From Pseudomonadota bacterium (GTDB lineage Bacteria; Desulfobacterota; Desulfovibrionia; Desulfovibrionales; Desulfovibrionaceae), in the NCBI GenBank assembly GCA_023453335.1, contig JAEXTU010000079.1:1-9405 (forward strand): a stretch of 9,405 nt of DNA. The letters are read 5' to 3'. This document shows positions 1 to 6,677 of the stretch, piece by piece; the first letter of the stretch is position 1; the number at the start of each line of letters is the position of its first letter. The position numbers were made by a program, and so were the translations under genes. The notes below the pieces were generated by a model. That model searched no databases. It had not been told where the DNA came from and saw nothing but the letters and a program-made list of their open reading frames with translations.

Positions 1-28
1 TTTCTGCACTCTTCCGCCCCTGCCCCCC

Positions 29-56
29 TTGCCACCCGCCACCTGCCGGGTATTAT
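29..56 (+). promoter_or_regulatory. sigma70-type promoter for the Ca2+-ATPase/radical SAM unit
   Basis: TTGCCA (29-34) and TATTAT (51-56) each match the sigma70 -35 and -10 consensus at 5 of 6 positions and are 16 nt apart. Transcription would start at about 62-64. That leaves almost no leader before the ATG at 66 but a short leader, with a GGAG, before the ATG at 78. The stretch before it (1-28) is pyrimidine-rich and shows no gene. Confidence 0.6.
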
Positions 57-67
57 GCCTCCCATAT

Positions 68-71
68 GGAG
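68..71 (+). promoter_or_regulatory. Shine-Dalgarno GGAG that selects the start at 78
   Basis: GGAG lies 6 nt before the ATG at 78. No comparable purine-rich motif precedes the in-frame ATG at 66. Together with the predicted transcription start near 63, this favours initiation at 78. Leaderless initiation at 66 would add only four residues. Confidence 0.55.
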
Positions 72-77
72 ACCCGC

Positions 78-2777
78 ATGCCCGACGCCCCCTGGCACGC
101 TTTGGATTCGGCCGCGGCCCTGGCCGCCCTGGACGTGGACCCCGCCCGCGGCCTGTCCCCGGACGAGGCCCGCCGCCGCCTGGATACCCACGGCCCCAAC
201 GAGCTCACCCACGAGGAGAAGGCCTCGGCCCTGGCCATGTTCCTGGGCCAGTTCAAGAACATCCTCATCCTCATCCTGCTGGTGGCCGTGGTGCTCTCGG
301 CCCTGGTGGGCGAGGTGGTGGACGCGGCCATCATCCTGGTCATCGTGGTGTTCTGCGCGGTGCTGGGCTTCGTGCAGGAGTTCCGGGCGGAAAAGGCCCT
401 GGAGGCCCTCAAGGACATGCTCTCCCCCACCATGACCGTGCTGCGCGGCGGGGCGGAGGAGGAGATACCCTCCGCGGACATCGTGCCCGGCGACATCCTG
501 CTCCTGGAGGCCGGGGACCGCATCCCGGCCGACGCCCGGGTCTTCGAGTCCCACTCCCTGCGCTGCGACGAGGCCCCGCTCACCGGCGAGTCCGTTCCCG
601 TGGGCAAGAACCCGGCCCCGCTGCCCCCGGAACTCCCCACCGGCGACCGCAAGAACATGGTCTTCACCGGGGCCACCGTGACCTACGGCCGGGGCAAGGC
701 CGCGGTCACCGCCACCGGCATGGAGACCGCCTTCGGCCAGATCGCCAAGGAGGTCTCGGCGGTGCAGGCCGAGAAGACCCCCCTGGAGAAGCGCACCGAG
801 GAGATCGGCAAGTGGCTGGGCATCATCGCCCTGGGCATCTGCTTCCTGGTGGCCGGGGTCAGCGTGGTGCGCGAATATTTCTCGGGCCGGCTGGACCTCA
901 CGTTCACCATCGAGGTGGTGATGTTCGCCATCGCCCTGGCCGTGGCCGCGGTGCCCGAGGCCCTGGCCGCCATCGTCACCGGGGCCCTGGCCATCGGCAT
1001 GCGCCAGATGGCCAAGCGCAACGCCCTGGTGCGCAAGATGCCCGCGGTGGAAACCCTGGGCTGCACCACGGTCATCTGCTCGGACAAGACCGGGACCCTG
1101 ACCAAGGGTGAGATGACCGTGCGCCGCATCTACGTCTGGGACCAGGCCGTGGATGTCGCCGGCGCGGGCTACGCGCCCGCGGGCGAGGTGGGGGCCGACG
1201 CGCCCCAGCCCGAGGCCCTGGAGGCCCTGTGCCTGGCCGGAATGCTGTGCAACGACGCGGACCTGGTGCAGACCGAGGGCCGCTGGGCCATCAAGGGCGA
1301 CCCCACCGAGGCCGCCCTGGTGGTCGCGGCCAAGAAGGCCGGCCTGCCCAAGGCCAAGACCCGCACCGAGCACCCCCGCGAGGAGGAGTTCCCCTTCTCC
1401 TCGGAGCGCAAGCGCATGACCACGGTCAACCGCCTGCCCGACGGCCGGCGCATGGCCTTCATGAAGGGCGCACCGGAGACGGTGCTGGAGCGCTGCGCCG
1501 GCGTCCTGGACAACGGCGCGGTCCGGCCCTTGGCCGAGGCCGACCGCCGGCGCATCCTGGCGGTGAACGAGGAGATGGCCGGGGACGCCCTGCGCGTGCT
1601 GGGCCTGGCCCAGCGGGAGCTGCCCCCGAACACGGCCTGCACCGAGGAGGGCGTGGAGCAGGACCTGGTGTTCCTGGGCCTGGCCGGCATGATGGACCCG
1701 CCCCGGGAGGAGGCGGTGGAGGCCGTGGCCGTGTGCAAGCGGGTGGGCATACGGCCGGTGATGATCACCGGCGACCACAAGCTCACCGCGGTGGCAGTGG
1801 CCCGGGAGGTGGGCATCTACCACGAAGGCGACCAGGCCCTCACCGGTGAGGAACTGGCCGCGCTCTCCGACGCCGAGTTCGCGGACCGGGTGGCCCGGGT
1901 CACGGTCTACGCCCGGGTCTCGCCCCTGGACAAGCTCAAGATCGTCAAGGCCTGGAAGGCGAGGGGCGAGGTGGTGGCCATGACCGGGGACGGGGTCAAT
2001 GACGCCCCGGCCCTCAAGCACGCGGACATCGGCGTGGCCATGGGCATCAGCGGCACCGAGGTGGCCAAGGAGGCCGCGGACATGGTGCTCACCGACGACA
2101 ACTTCGCCTCCATCGTCACCGCCATCGAACTGGGCCGCTGGATCTACGACAACATCAAGAAATACCTGACCTACCTCCTGCGCTGCAACATCACCGAGGT
2201 GGCGGTCATCGGCGGCGCGGTGCTGGTCATGGGTCCGGAATACCTGCCGCTGCTGCCCGCGGCCATCCTCTACATCAACCTGGCCACCGACGGCCTGCCC
2301 GCCCTGGCCCTGGGCGTGGCCCCGCCCGACGCGGACATCATGCAGCGCCCGCCCCGCGATCCCCAGGAGAGCGTGTTCACCTGGGACGTGCGGGCCTTCG
2401 TGCTGCTGGCCATCCTCATCGAGATACCCCTGTTCTTCGGGTTGTTCTTCCACGATCTCGGGGAGATATCCCACGCCCGCACCGAGATGTTCTTCCTCTT
2501 CGTCATCGTGGAGATGGTCATCGCGCTCAACTTCCGCTCCATGCGCTACAGCTTCTTCACGGCCCCGCCCCACAAGTGGCTGCTGGCGGCCATCGCCTGG
2601 GAGGGGTTGCTCATCCTGGTGCTCATGCAGTTCGCCCCGGTGCGCGAGGCCTTCGGCATCAACCTGCCCAGCCTGCGCGACCTGGCCATCATCACCGGCT
2701 TCGCGCTCCTGGTGTTCGCGTCCATGGAGGGGGTCAAGGTCCTCATCCGGCGGCGGGAAGCGGTCCGGCCGGGCTAG
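78..2777 (+). CDS. P2A-type calcium-transporting P-type ATPase
   Basis: An inner-membrane ATP-driven cation pump of 899 residues, a normal length for the SERCA/PMR1-like P2A family; most likely it exports Ca2+. An N-terminal cation-ATPase domain (about 1-60) is followed by ten likely membrane spans: M1-M2 near 59-100, M3-M4 near 246-300, M5-M6 near 696-746, M7-M10 near 770-888. Family motifs are complete: TGES at 169-172 (actuator), DKTGT with phosphorylated D336, KGAPE at 463-467 (nucleotide binding), TGD at 564-566 and TGDGVND at 636-642. Ligand residues match SERCA: E294 in PEAL (M4), N704 and E707 (M5), N734, T737 and D738 (M6), E812 (M8). The ATG at 78 has a GGAG; the ATG at 66 is the alternative. 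The gene abuts a radical SAM gene 5 nt downstream. The family call is firm; Ca2+ specificity rests on ligand alignment by eye, and Mn2+ transport is possible. Confidence 0.93.
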   Translation: MPDAPWHALDSAAALAALDVDPARGLSPDEARRRLDTHGPNELTHEEKASALAMFLGQFKNILILILLVAVVLSALVGEVVDAAIILVIVVFCAVLGFVQEFRAEKALEALKDMLSPTMTVLRGGAEEEIPSADIVPGDILLLEAGDRIPADARVFESHSLRCDEAPLTGESVPVGKNPAPLPPELPTGDRKNMVFTGATVTYGRGKAAVTATGMETAFGQIAKEVSAVQAEKTPLEKRTEEIGKWLGIIALGICFLVAGVSVVREYFSGRLDLTFTIEVVMFAIALAVAAVPEALAAIVTGALAIGMRQMAKRNALVRKMPAVETLGCTTVICSDKTGTLTKGEMTVRRIYVWDQAVDVAGAGYAPAGEVGADAPQPEALEALCLAGMLCNDADLVQTEGRWAIKGDPTEAALVVAAKKAGLPKAKTRTEHPREEEFPFSSERKRMTTVNRLPDGRRMAFMKGAPETVLERCAGVLDNGAVRPLAEADRRRILAVNEEMAGDALRVLGLAQRELPPNTACTEEGVEQDLVFLGLAGMMDPPREEAVEAVAVCKRVGIRPVMITGDHKLTAVAVAREVGIYHEGDQALTGEELAALSDAEFADRVARVTVYARVSPLDKLKIVKAWKARGEVVAMTGDGVNDAPALKHADIGVAMGISGTEVAKEAADMVLTDDNFASIVTAIELGRWIYDNIKKYLTYLLRCNITEVAVIGGAVLVMGPEYLPLLPAAILYINLATDGLPALALGVAPPDADIMQRPPRDPQESVFTWDVRAFVLLAILIEIPLFFGLFFHDLGEISHARTEMFFLFVIVEMVIALNFRSMRYSFFTAPPHKWLLAAIAWEGLLILVLMQFAPVREAFGINLPSLRDLAIITGFALLVFASMEGVKVLIRRREAVRPG

Positions 2778-2782
2778 CCTGC

Positions 2783-3814
2783 GTGGGCATCTTCCGCCGC
2801 CTCTTCCCCCCCACGCCCCTCTGGGACTGGGTGCAGGTGGAGCCCACCACGGCCTGCAACGCCCGCTGCCTCTACTGCCCGCGCACCGTGCTGGGCGAGG
2901 CTTGGGAGGACCGCGTCCTGCCCCTGGGGAAGTTCCGCGCCCTGCTCCCGGACCTGGCCCGGGCCGGCCACGTGCATTTGCAGGGCTGGGGCGAGCCCCT
3001 GCTCCACCCGGACCTGCCGGCCATGATCCGGCTGGCCCGGGAGGCCGGGGCCCGCACCGGCATCACCACCAACGCCGCCCTGCTCGGCCCGGAGCGCATC
3101 GCCCAGCTCCTGGACGCGGGCCTGGACCTGCTGGCCGTGTCCCTGGCCGGCACCGGGCCGGAGAACGACCGGGTCCGGGCCGGGACCCGGGTGGACCGGG
3201 TCCTGGCCGCCCTGGACGCGGTGAACCGGGCCAAGGCGCAGCGCGGCCTGGCCCGGCCCTCCCTGCACGTGGCCTACATGCTCCTGCGCTCGGGCCTGGA
3301 TGAAGTCGAGAAGCTGCCCGAGGTCCTGGCCGGGCTCGGCGTGTCCCAGGTCATGGTGAGCGTGCTTGATTTTCCTCTAAACGGGCCCCTGGGGCCGGAC
3401 CTGGCCGGCGAGGACCTGGCCCCCCGGGACCAGGCGGAGCACGACGCCCTGCACGCACGGCTCATGGCCCTGTCCCGGCGCGGCCTGAAAGCGGGGAACG
3501 GAGGGGTGGAGATCTGCTTCCGCCTGCCCCCGCCCCTGCCCGCAGGTCCGGGATGCACGGAGAACCCGGCCCGGGCCGCGGTGGTGGGGGCCGACGGCCG
3601 GGCCACGGCCTGCGTGTTCCAGAACCTGCCAATGGCCGGGGACTACCCCGGCCTGCCCGCGGGAACCGGCCCGCGCCGGTCCCTCCATTTCGGGGATGCC
3701 GCGGCCCACGGGCTGGCCGGGCTCTGGAAGGGGAAGGAGTGGCGCGGGTTCCGCCGGGCCTTTGCCCGGGGCGAGCCGCCGGCGTCCTGCGCCGGCTGCC
3801 GCAAGCTCGGCTAG
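2783..3814 (+). CDS. radical SAM protein with C-terminal Twitch-type auxiliary cluster motif
   Basis: A probable radical S-adenosylmethionine enzyme of 343 residues. The CxxxCxxC motif that binds the SAM [4Fe-4S] cluster is C25, C29, C32, preceded by VEPTTAC as in MoaA/PqqE/SkfB-like proteins. A GGEP-like GWGEP follows in the SAM-binding barrel. The C-terminus has C258-x13-G-x4-C277 and then C336-x2-C339, the pattern of a Twitch (half-SPASM) domain that would hold one auxiliary FeS cluster. SPASM/Twitch enzymes often modify peptides or small molecules, but no precursor peptide is visible here, so the substrate is unknown. The GTG at 2783 is chosen because it is 5 nt after the ATPase stop and just ahead of the conserved region; the upstream open frame lies inside the ATPase gene. 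There is no clear Shine-Dalgarno, so translation probably depends on coupling to the ATPase. The stop overlaps the stop of the convergent kinase gene. Confidence 0.85.
   Translation: MGIFRRLFPPTPLWDWVQVEPTTACNARCLYCPRTVLGEAWEDRVLPLGKFRALLPDLARAGHVHLQGWGEPLLHPDLPAMIRLAREAGARTGITTNAALLGPERIAQLLDAGLDLLAVSLAGTGPENDRVRAGTRVDRVLAALDAVNRAKAQRGLARPSLHVAYMLLRSGLDEVEKLPEVLAGLGVSQVMVSVLDFPLNGPLGPDLAGEDLAPRDQAEHDALHARLMALSRRGLKAGNGGVEICFRLPPPLPAGPGCTENPARAAVVGADGRATACVFQNLPMAGDYPGLPAGTGPRRSLHFGDAAAHGLAGLWKGKEWRGFRRAFARGEPPASCAGCRKLG
3811..3814. other. CTAG shared by two convergent stop codons
   Basis: The palindrome CTAG gives TAG at 3812-3814 on the + strand (radical SAM gene) and TAG at 3813-3811 on the - strand (histidine kinase). 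The genes therefore overlap tail to tail by 4 bp, with no intergenic space and no intrinsic terminator between them. Confidence 0.9.
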
Positions 3815-6309
3815 GCCGGGGCGCCTACCTGGGCCAGGGGCAGCTCGAACACGAAGGTGCTGCCTGCACCGATTTCGGACTCGGCCCAGATGGCCCCGCC
3901 GTAGTGCTCCACGATCTGGCGGCAGATGGCCAGGCCCAGGCCGGTGCCCTTCTCGGCGACCAGGGTGTCCGCGCCCACCTGGTAGAACTTGTCGAACACC
4001 CGCTTGAGCGCGGCCGGGGGGATGCCCATGCCGGTGGCGGCCACGCTCACCCGCACGCTCTCCGGCGTGGCCGTGGCCCCCAGGGTCACCGTCCCGGCGC
4101 GGGTGAACTTGACCGCGTTGGAGAGCAGGTTCACCAGGACCTGGAGCAGGCGGTCAGGGTCCAGGCGCAGGCGGGGCAGGTCGGCGGCGGCCTCCACCCG
4201 CAGCTCCACCGCGGGGTTCTCCAGGAAGATGCCCTGCACCGAGGCCGCAGCCTCGGCCACCAGGACGGCCAGGTCCACCGGCTGGTCCTGCCAGGTGGCG
4301 CGGCCCTCCTCCAGGCGGGAGAGGTCCAGGAAGTCGCTCACCAGCCGGGTCAGGCGCTCCCCCTCCTGCACGATGATGTCCAGGTTGCCCACGATCTGCA
4401 GGGCCTTGTCCTCCAGGGTCGGGTCCGCGCCGGCCAGGGGGGCGAAGCGCCGGGTGAACTCCCGGCGGATGATCTTGGCGAAGCCCAGCACCGAGGTCAG
4501 CGGGGTGCGCAGGTCGTGGGACACCGTGGAGAGGAAGGCGCTCTTCATGGCGTCCAGTTCGGTGAGCCGGGCGTTGGCCTCGGACAGCTCCCGGGTGCGC
4601 TCGGCCACCCGGGTTTCCAGCTCGTCCCGGGCCAGTTCCAGGGCCTCGCGGGCGCGCCGGATCTCGGTGATGTCCACGAAGGTCTCCAGGAGCACCTGCT
4701 CGCCATCCATCTCCACCGCGATGGCGCTCTTGAGGATGGGGAGCTTGCTCCCGCCCTGCAGGGTCAGCTCGCATTCGGTGCGGTCCAGGGTCTTGCCCAG
4801 GTCCAGGATGGGGCATTCGTGGCCGCGGCGGGTGCACAACGCCTGCTTGCAATGCTGGCCCACCACCTCCTTGCCCTTGCGGAAGCCCATCATCCGCACC
4901 GCGGTCCGGTTGGCCTCCCGCACCTTGCGGTCCCGGCCCACGATGGCCACCCCGAAGGGCATGGAGTCCAGGATGCGGCGCAGGGTCTCCCGGGACTTCT
5001 CCAGGCTGCGCACCGTCTCCTCCAGGCTCTCGTGCAGGGAGGCGTTGCGCAGGCCGGCGGCCACGATGCCGGCGATGGACTCCAGGAACACCCGCTCCGC
5101 CGAGAAATCGCGGGGCGTGAAGGAGGCCAGGGCCAGGACCCCGAGCTGGACCTCCCCGGCGTGCAGGGGCAAGGCCGCGAAGGAGCGGATGCCCGCGGCC
5201 TTGCACTCGGGCAGGGTGCAGCGCCCGTCGAACCGGACGTCCTCGGCATAGACCCCGCCCCGCTCGGCGCAGGCGATGCCGCACAGGCAGTGCCCGGCCT
5301 TGTGCCCGGCGAAGAGCTCCGGCTTGAGCCCTGGGTCCGTGCTCGAAAACCCCATCAGGGGCAGGTCCTCGCCCTTCTGGACAAAGAGCAGGAGGAGGTC
5401 CGGGGCCAGGACCGAGGCCAGGGCTTCGAAGGCCTTGTCCCGCACCCCGGCCACGCTGAGGATGGAGCCCCCCTCCATGCTCATGACGTAAAGCGCGCCC
5501 AGTTCCTCCACCTTCTTCTGCAGGGCGTCGGCCAGCCGCCGGCCCTCGCTCACCTCGGAGAACATGGCGGCCATTGCCCCCGGCGCGGTCTGGAACGCGT
5601 GCACCTCGAAGGTCCCGCCCCCGTCGCCGATTTCGTGGATCGCCAATTCGGTGTTCCAGGGCTCGCCGGTCTCCGCGACCCGGCGGTAGTTCTTGGGGAT
5701 GTCGGTCTCCCGCAGGAACGGGAAGATGTCCTCGATGGTCCGCCCCTCGAACGGGGCGTGGTCAATCCTGAGAATCCTGCCCGCTGCGGGATTGGCCCCC
5801 AGGAACACCAGCTCGCCATCCCGCAGGGCGTAGCGATGGATGCCCAGGGACGAGGCGCGGACGATGCTCTGCCAGCGCTCCTCGGAGGAGCGGTGGGCCT
5901 CCTCCGCCCGGAGCAGGGCGGTGATGTCCTCGAACACCGCGCACACCTGGCAGGGCGCATCCGGGGCGGTTGCACAGGGGAAGGCGCTCACCCGCAGCCA
6001 GCGGCGGTCACCTGACGGCCTGGGGCCGGACACCCCGAGCACCACGTCGCGCACGTCCCGGCCGGTGGCCAGGACCTGCCTGGCGGGGAGTTCCTCCCCC
6101 GGGAAGGGGGTCCCGTCCTCGCGCAGGCAGGGGCCGCGGGGGTCCAGGGAAACCAGGCCCAGGATCTGCTCCCGGGCCAAGCCCAGAATGCGGGCTGCGG
6201 CCGGATTGGCGTCAATGATGCGGCCCGAGGCGTCGTGGAATACCACCCCTTGGCCCAGCCCCTCGAACAGGGCCGCGAAATTCAGGAGATTCGTCCGGTC
6301 GCGGTCCAT
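3811..6309 (-). CDS. cytoplasmic multi-sensor histidine kinase (PAS-PAS-GAF-PAS-HisKA-HATPase_c)
   Basis: A sensor kinase of 832 residues with no membrane span, so probably cytoplasmic. By eye the order is PAS (about 8-130), PAS (about 143-255), GAF (about 270-425), PAS (about 440-550), coiled coil (552-590), HisKA with H598 in VSHDLRTPL, and HATPase_c (about 705-828). The N box (N727, N731), F box (VFDKF) and G2 box (GTGLGLAI) are intact, but the G1 box reads AATGMG where DxGxG is expected: the Asp is A758. The GAF has a CLCG motif plus C347, C364 and C369; the third PAS has C487, C492 and C499. These could bind a metal or sense redox state, which is speculative. The ATG at 6309 is used; the frame stays open upstream but would there run antisense to the small membrane-protein gene. 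AGGG lies close to the start. No response regulator gene adjoins it. Confidence 0.9.
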   Translation of the reverse strand: MDRDRTNLLNFAALFEGLGQGVVFHDASGRIIDANPAAARILGLAREQILGLVSLDPRGPCLREDGTPFPGEELPARQVLATGRDVRDVVLGVSGPRPSGDRRWLRVSAFPCATAPDAPCQVCAVFEDITALLRAEEAHRSSEERWQSIVRASSLGIHRYALRDGELVFLGANPAAGRILRIDHAPFEGRTIEDIFPFLRETDIPKNYRRVAETGEPWNTELAIHEIGDGGGTFEVHAFQTAPGAMAAMFSEVSEGRRLADALQKKVEELGALYVMSMEGGSILSVAGVRDKAFEALASVLAPDLLLLFVQKGEDLPLMGFSSTDPGLKPELFAGHKAGHCLCGIACAERGGVYAEDVRFDGRCTLPECKAAGIRSFAALPLHAGEVQLGVLALASFTPRDFSAERVFLESIAGIVAAGLRNASLHESLEETVRSLEKSRETLRRILDSMPFGVAIVGRDRKVREANRTAVRMMGFRKGKEVVGQHCKQALCTRRGHECPILDLGKTLDRTECELTLQGGSKLPILKSAIAVEMDGEQVLLETFVDITEIRRAREALELARDELETRVAERTRELSEANARLTELDAMKSAFLSTVSHDLRTPLTSVLGFAKIIRREFTRRFAPLAGADPTLEDKALQIVGNLDIIVQEGERLTRLVSDFLDLSRLEEGRATWQDQPVDLAVLVAEAAASVQGIFLENPAVELRVEAAADLPRLRLDPDRLLQVLVNLLSNAVKFTRAGTVTLGATATPESVRVSVAATGMGIPPAALKRVFDKFYQVGADTLVAEKGTGLGLAICRQIVEHYGGAIWAESEIGAGSTFVFELPLAQVGAPA

Positions 6310-6367
6310 GGCCCTTGCCTGACTAAGTGAACAGTAAGCGTCTGCCGCCAAGCTTTTACCCTTAGCA

Positions 6368-6383
6368 CAGCCGGGTACGGCTG
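6368..6383. repeat. inverted repeat in the divergent intergenic region
   Basis: CAGCCG and CGGCTG form a perfect 6-bp dyad with a GGTA spacer. It sits in the 153-bp gap (6310-6462) between the divergent kinase and small membrane-protein genes. It could be an operator or a short RNA hairpin. No T tract follows on either strand, so it is not an intrinsic terminator. The rest of the gap holds one candidate + strand promoter; I see no convincing promoter for the kinase. Confidence 0.45.
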
Positions 6384-6412
6384 GAAAGCCTGGGGGCCCG
6401 GACTCGGACGGT

Positions 6413-6441
6413 TTGCCCGCCCGCACCGGCCCTGATATGCT
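6413..6441 (+). promoter_or_regulatory. candidate extended -10 promoter for the small membrane protein
   Basis: TTGCCC (6413-6418) and TATGCT (6436-6441) are separated by 17 nt, and the -10 is preceded by TGn, the extended -10 element. Each hexamer matches consensus at 4 of 6. A start near 6448 would give a leader of about 15 nt containing the GGAG of the 6463 gene. Confidence 0.4.
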
Positions 6442-6462
6442 CCGGCCAAACGTGGAGCCCCC

Positions 6463-6621
6463 ATGAGCAACAAGGTGTTCTTCCTGGTCATCATCGCCAT
6501 CGGCGTGCTGTACATGCTCTACTTCAAGCGGATGCAGGACCGGCGGGGCCACAAACGCCGTCCCGGAGAGCGCAACCCGATCCGGGACTGGCTCAAGGGC
6601 GGCGACGACGACGAGGCATAA
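6463..6621 (+). CDS. small single-span membrane protein, unknown function
   Basis: A 52-residue open frame. GGAG at 6454-6457 stands 5 nt before the ATG. Residues 5-21 are a continuous hydrophobic span (VFFLVIIAIGVLYMLYF), followed by a basic stretch (KRMQDRRGHKRR) and an acidic end (GGDDDEA). By the positive-inside rule the C-terminus should be cytoplasmic. Evidence that it is real: a good ribosome site, a plausible promoter, a membrane span with a flanking charge pattern, and a codon-like G/C third-position bias. I do not recognise a family. Its TAA overlaps the -35 element of the next gene's candidate promoter and no terminator separates them, so some readthrough into the FlxA-like gene is likely. 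Confidence 0.72.
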   Translation: MSNKVFFLVIIAIGVLYMLYFKRMQDRRGHKRRPGERNPIRDWLKGGDDDEA

Positions 6622-6646
6622 AGTCACGACGGGATGCCTCCGATAG
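6619..6646 (+). promoter_or_regulatory. candidate sigma28 (FliA) flagellar promoter for the FlxA-like gene
   Basis: TAAAG (6619-6623) and TCCGATAG (6639-6646) resemble the sigma28 consensus TAAA-N15-GCCGATAA. The -35 TAAA is exact and the -10 matches at 6 of 8; the spacer after TAAA is 16 nt, one longer than ideal. The start would fall near 6652-6654, giving a leader of about 25 nt that holds GGAGG. The -35 overlaps the stop codon of the small membrane-protein gene. Escherichia coli flxA is a known FliA-dependent gene, which supports the call. Confidence 0.6.
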
Positions 6647-6661
6647 GATACGCACAACGTC

Positions 6662-6673
6662 TCCTCCGGAGGA
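6662..6673 (+). promoter_or_regulatory. palindromic ribosome-binding site of the FlxA-like gene
   Basis: TCCTCCGGAGGA is a perfect 12-bp palindrome. Its right half contains the Shine-Dalgarno GGAGG (6668-6672), 5 nt before the ATG at 6678; its left half is complementary to it. A hairpin with a CCGG loop could partly hide the site, though the stem is short. Confidence 0.55.
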
Positions 6674-6677
6674 CGCC

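Noticed and set aside
2576..2782. Extension of the radical SAM gene upstream to 2576
   Set aside because: The added part lies in another frame within the conserved end of the ATPase gene and is Gly/Pro/His/Arg-rich as expected for a shadow frame.
3553..6015. An 820-codon open frame on the + strand antisense to the histidine kinase
   Set aside because: It is Gly/Gln/Ala/His-rich without domains, while the - strand shows complete PAS, GAF, HisKA and ATPase motifs. Long antisense frames are common in DNA with such a high G/C at third positions.
6368..6383. The CAGCCG/CGGCTG dyad as a terminator
   Set aside because: The stem is only 6 bp, no T tract follows on either strand, and it lies between divergent gene starts.
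6310..6657. Extension of the kinase gene upstream to an ATG at 6657
   Set aside because: The added 116 residues show no domain, overlap the small membrane-protein gene antisense, and the PAS domain begins right after the ATG at 6309.
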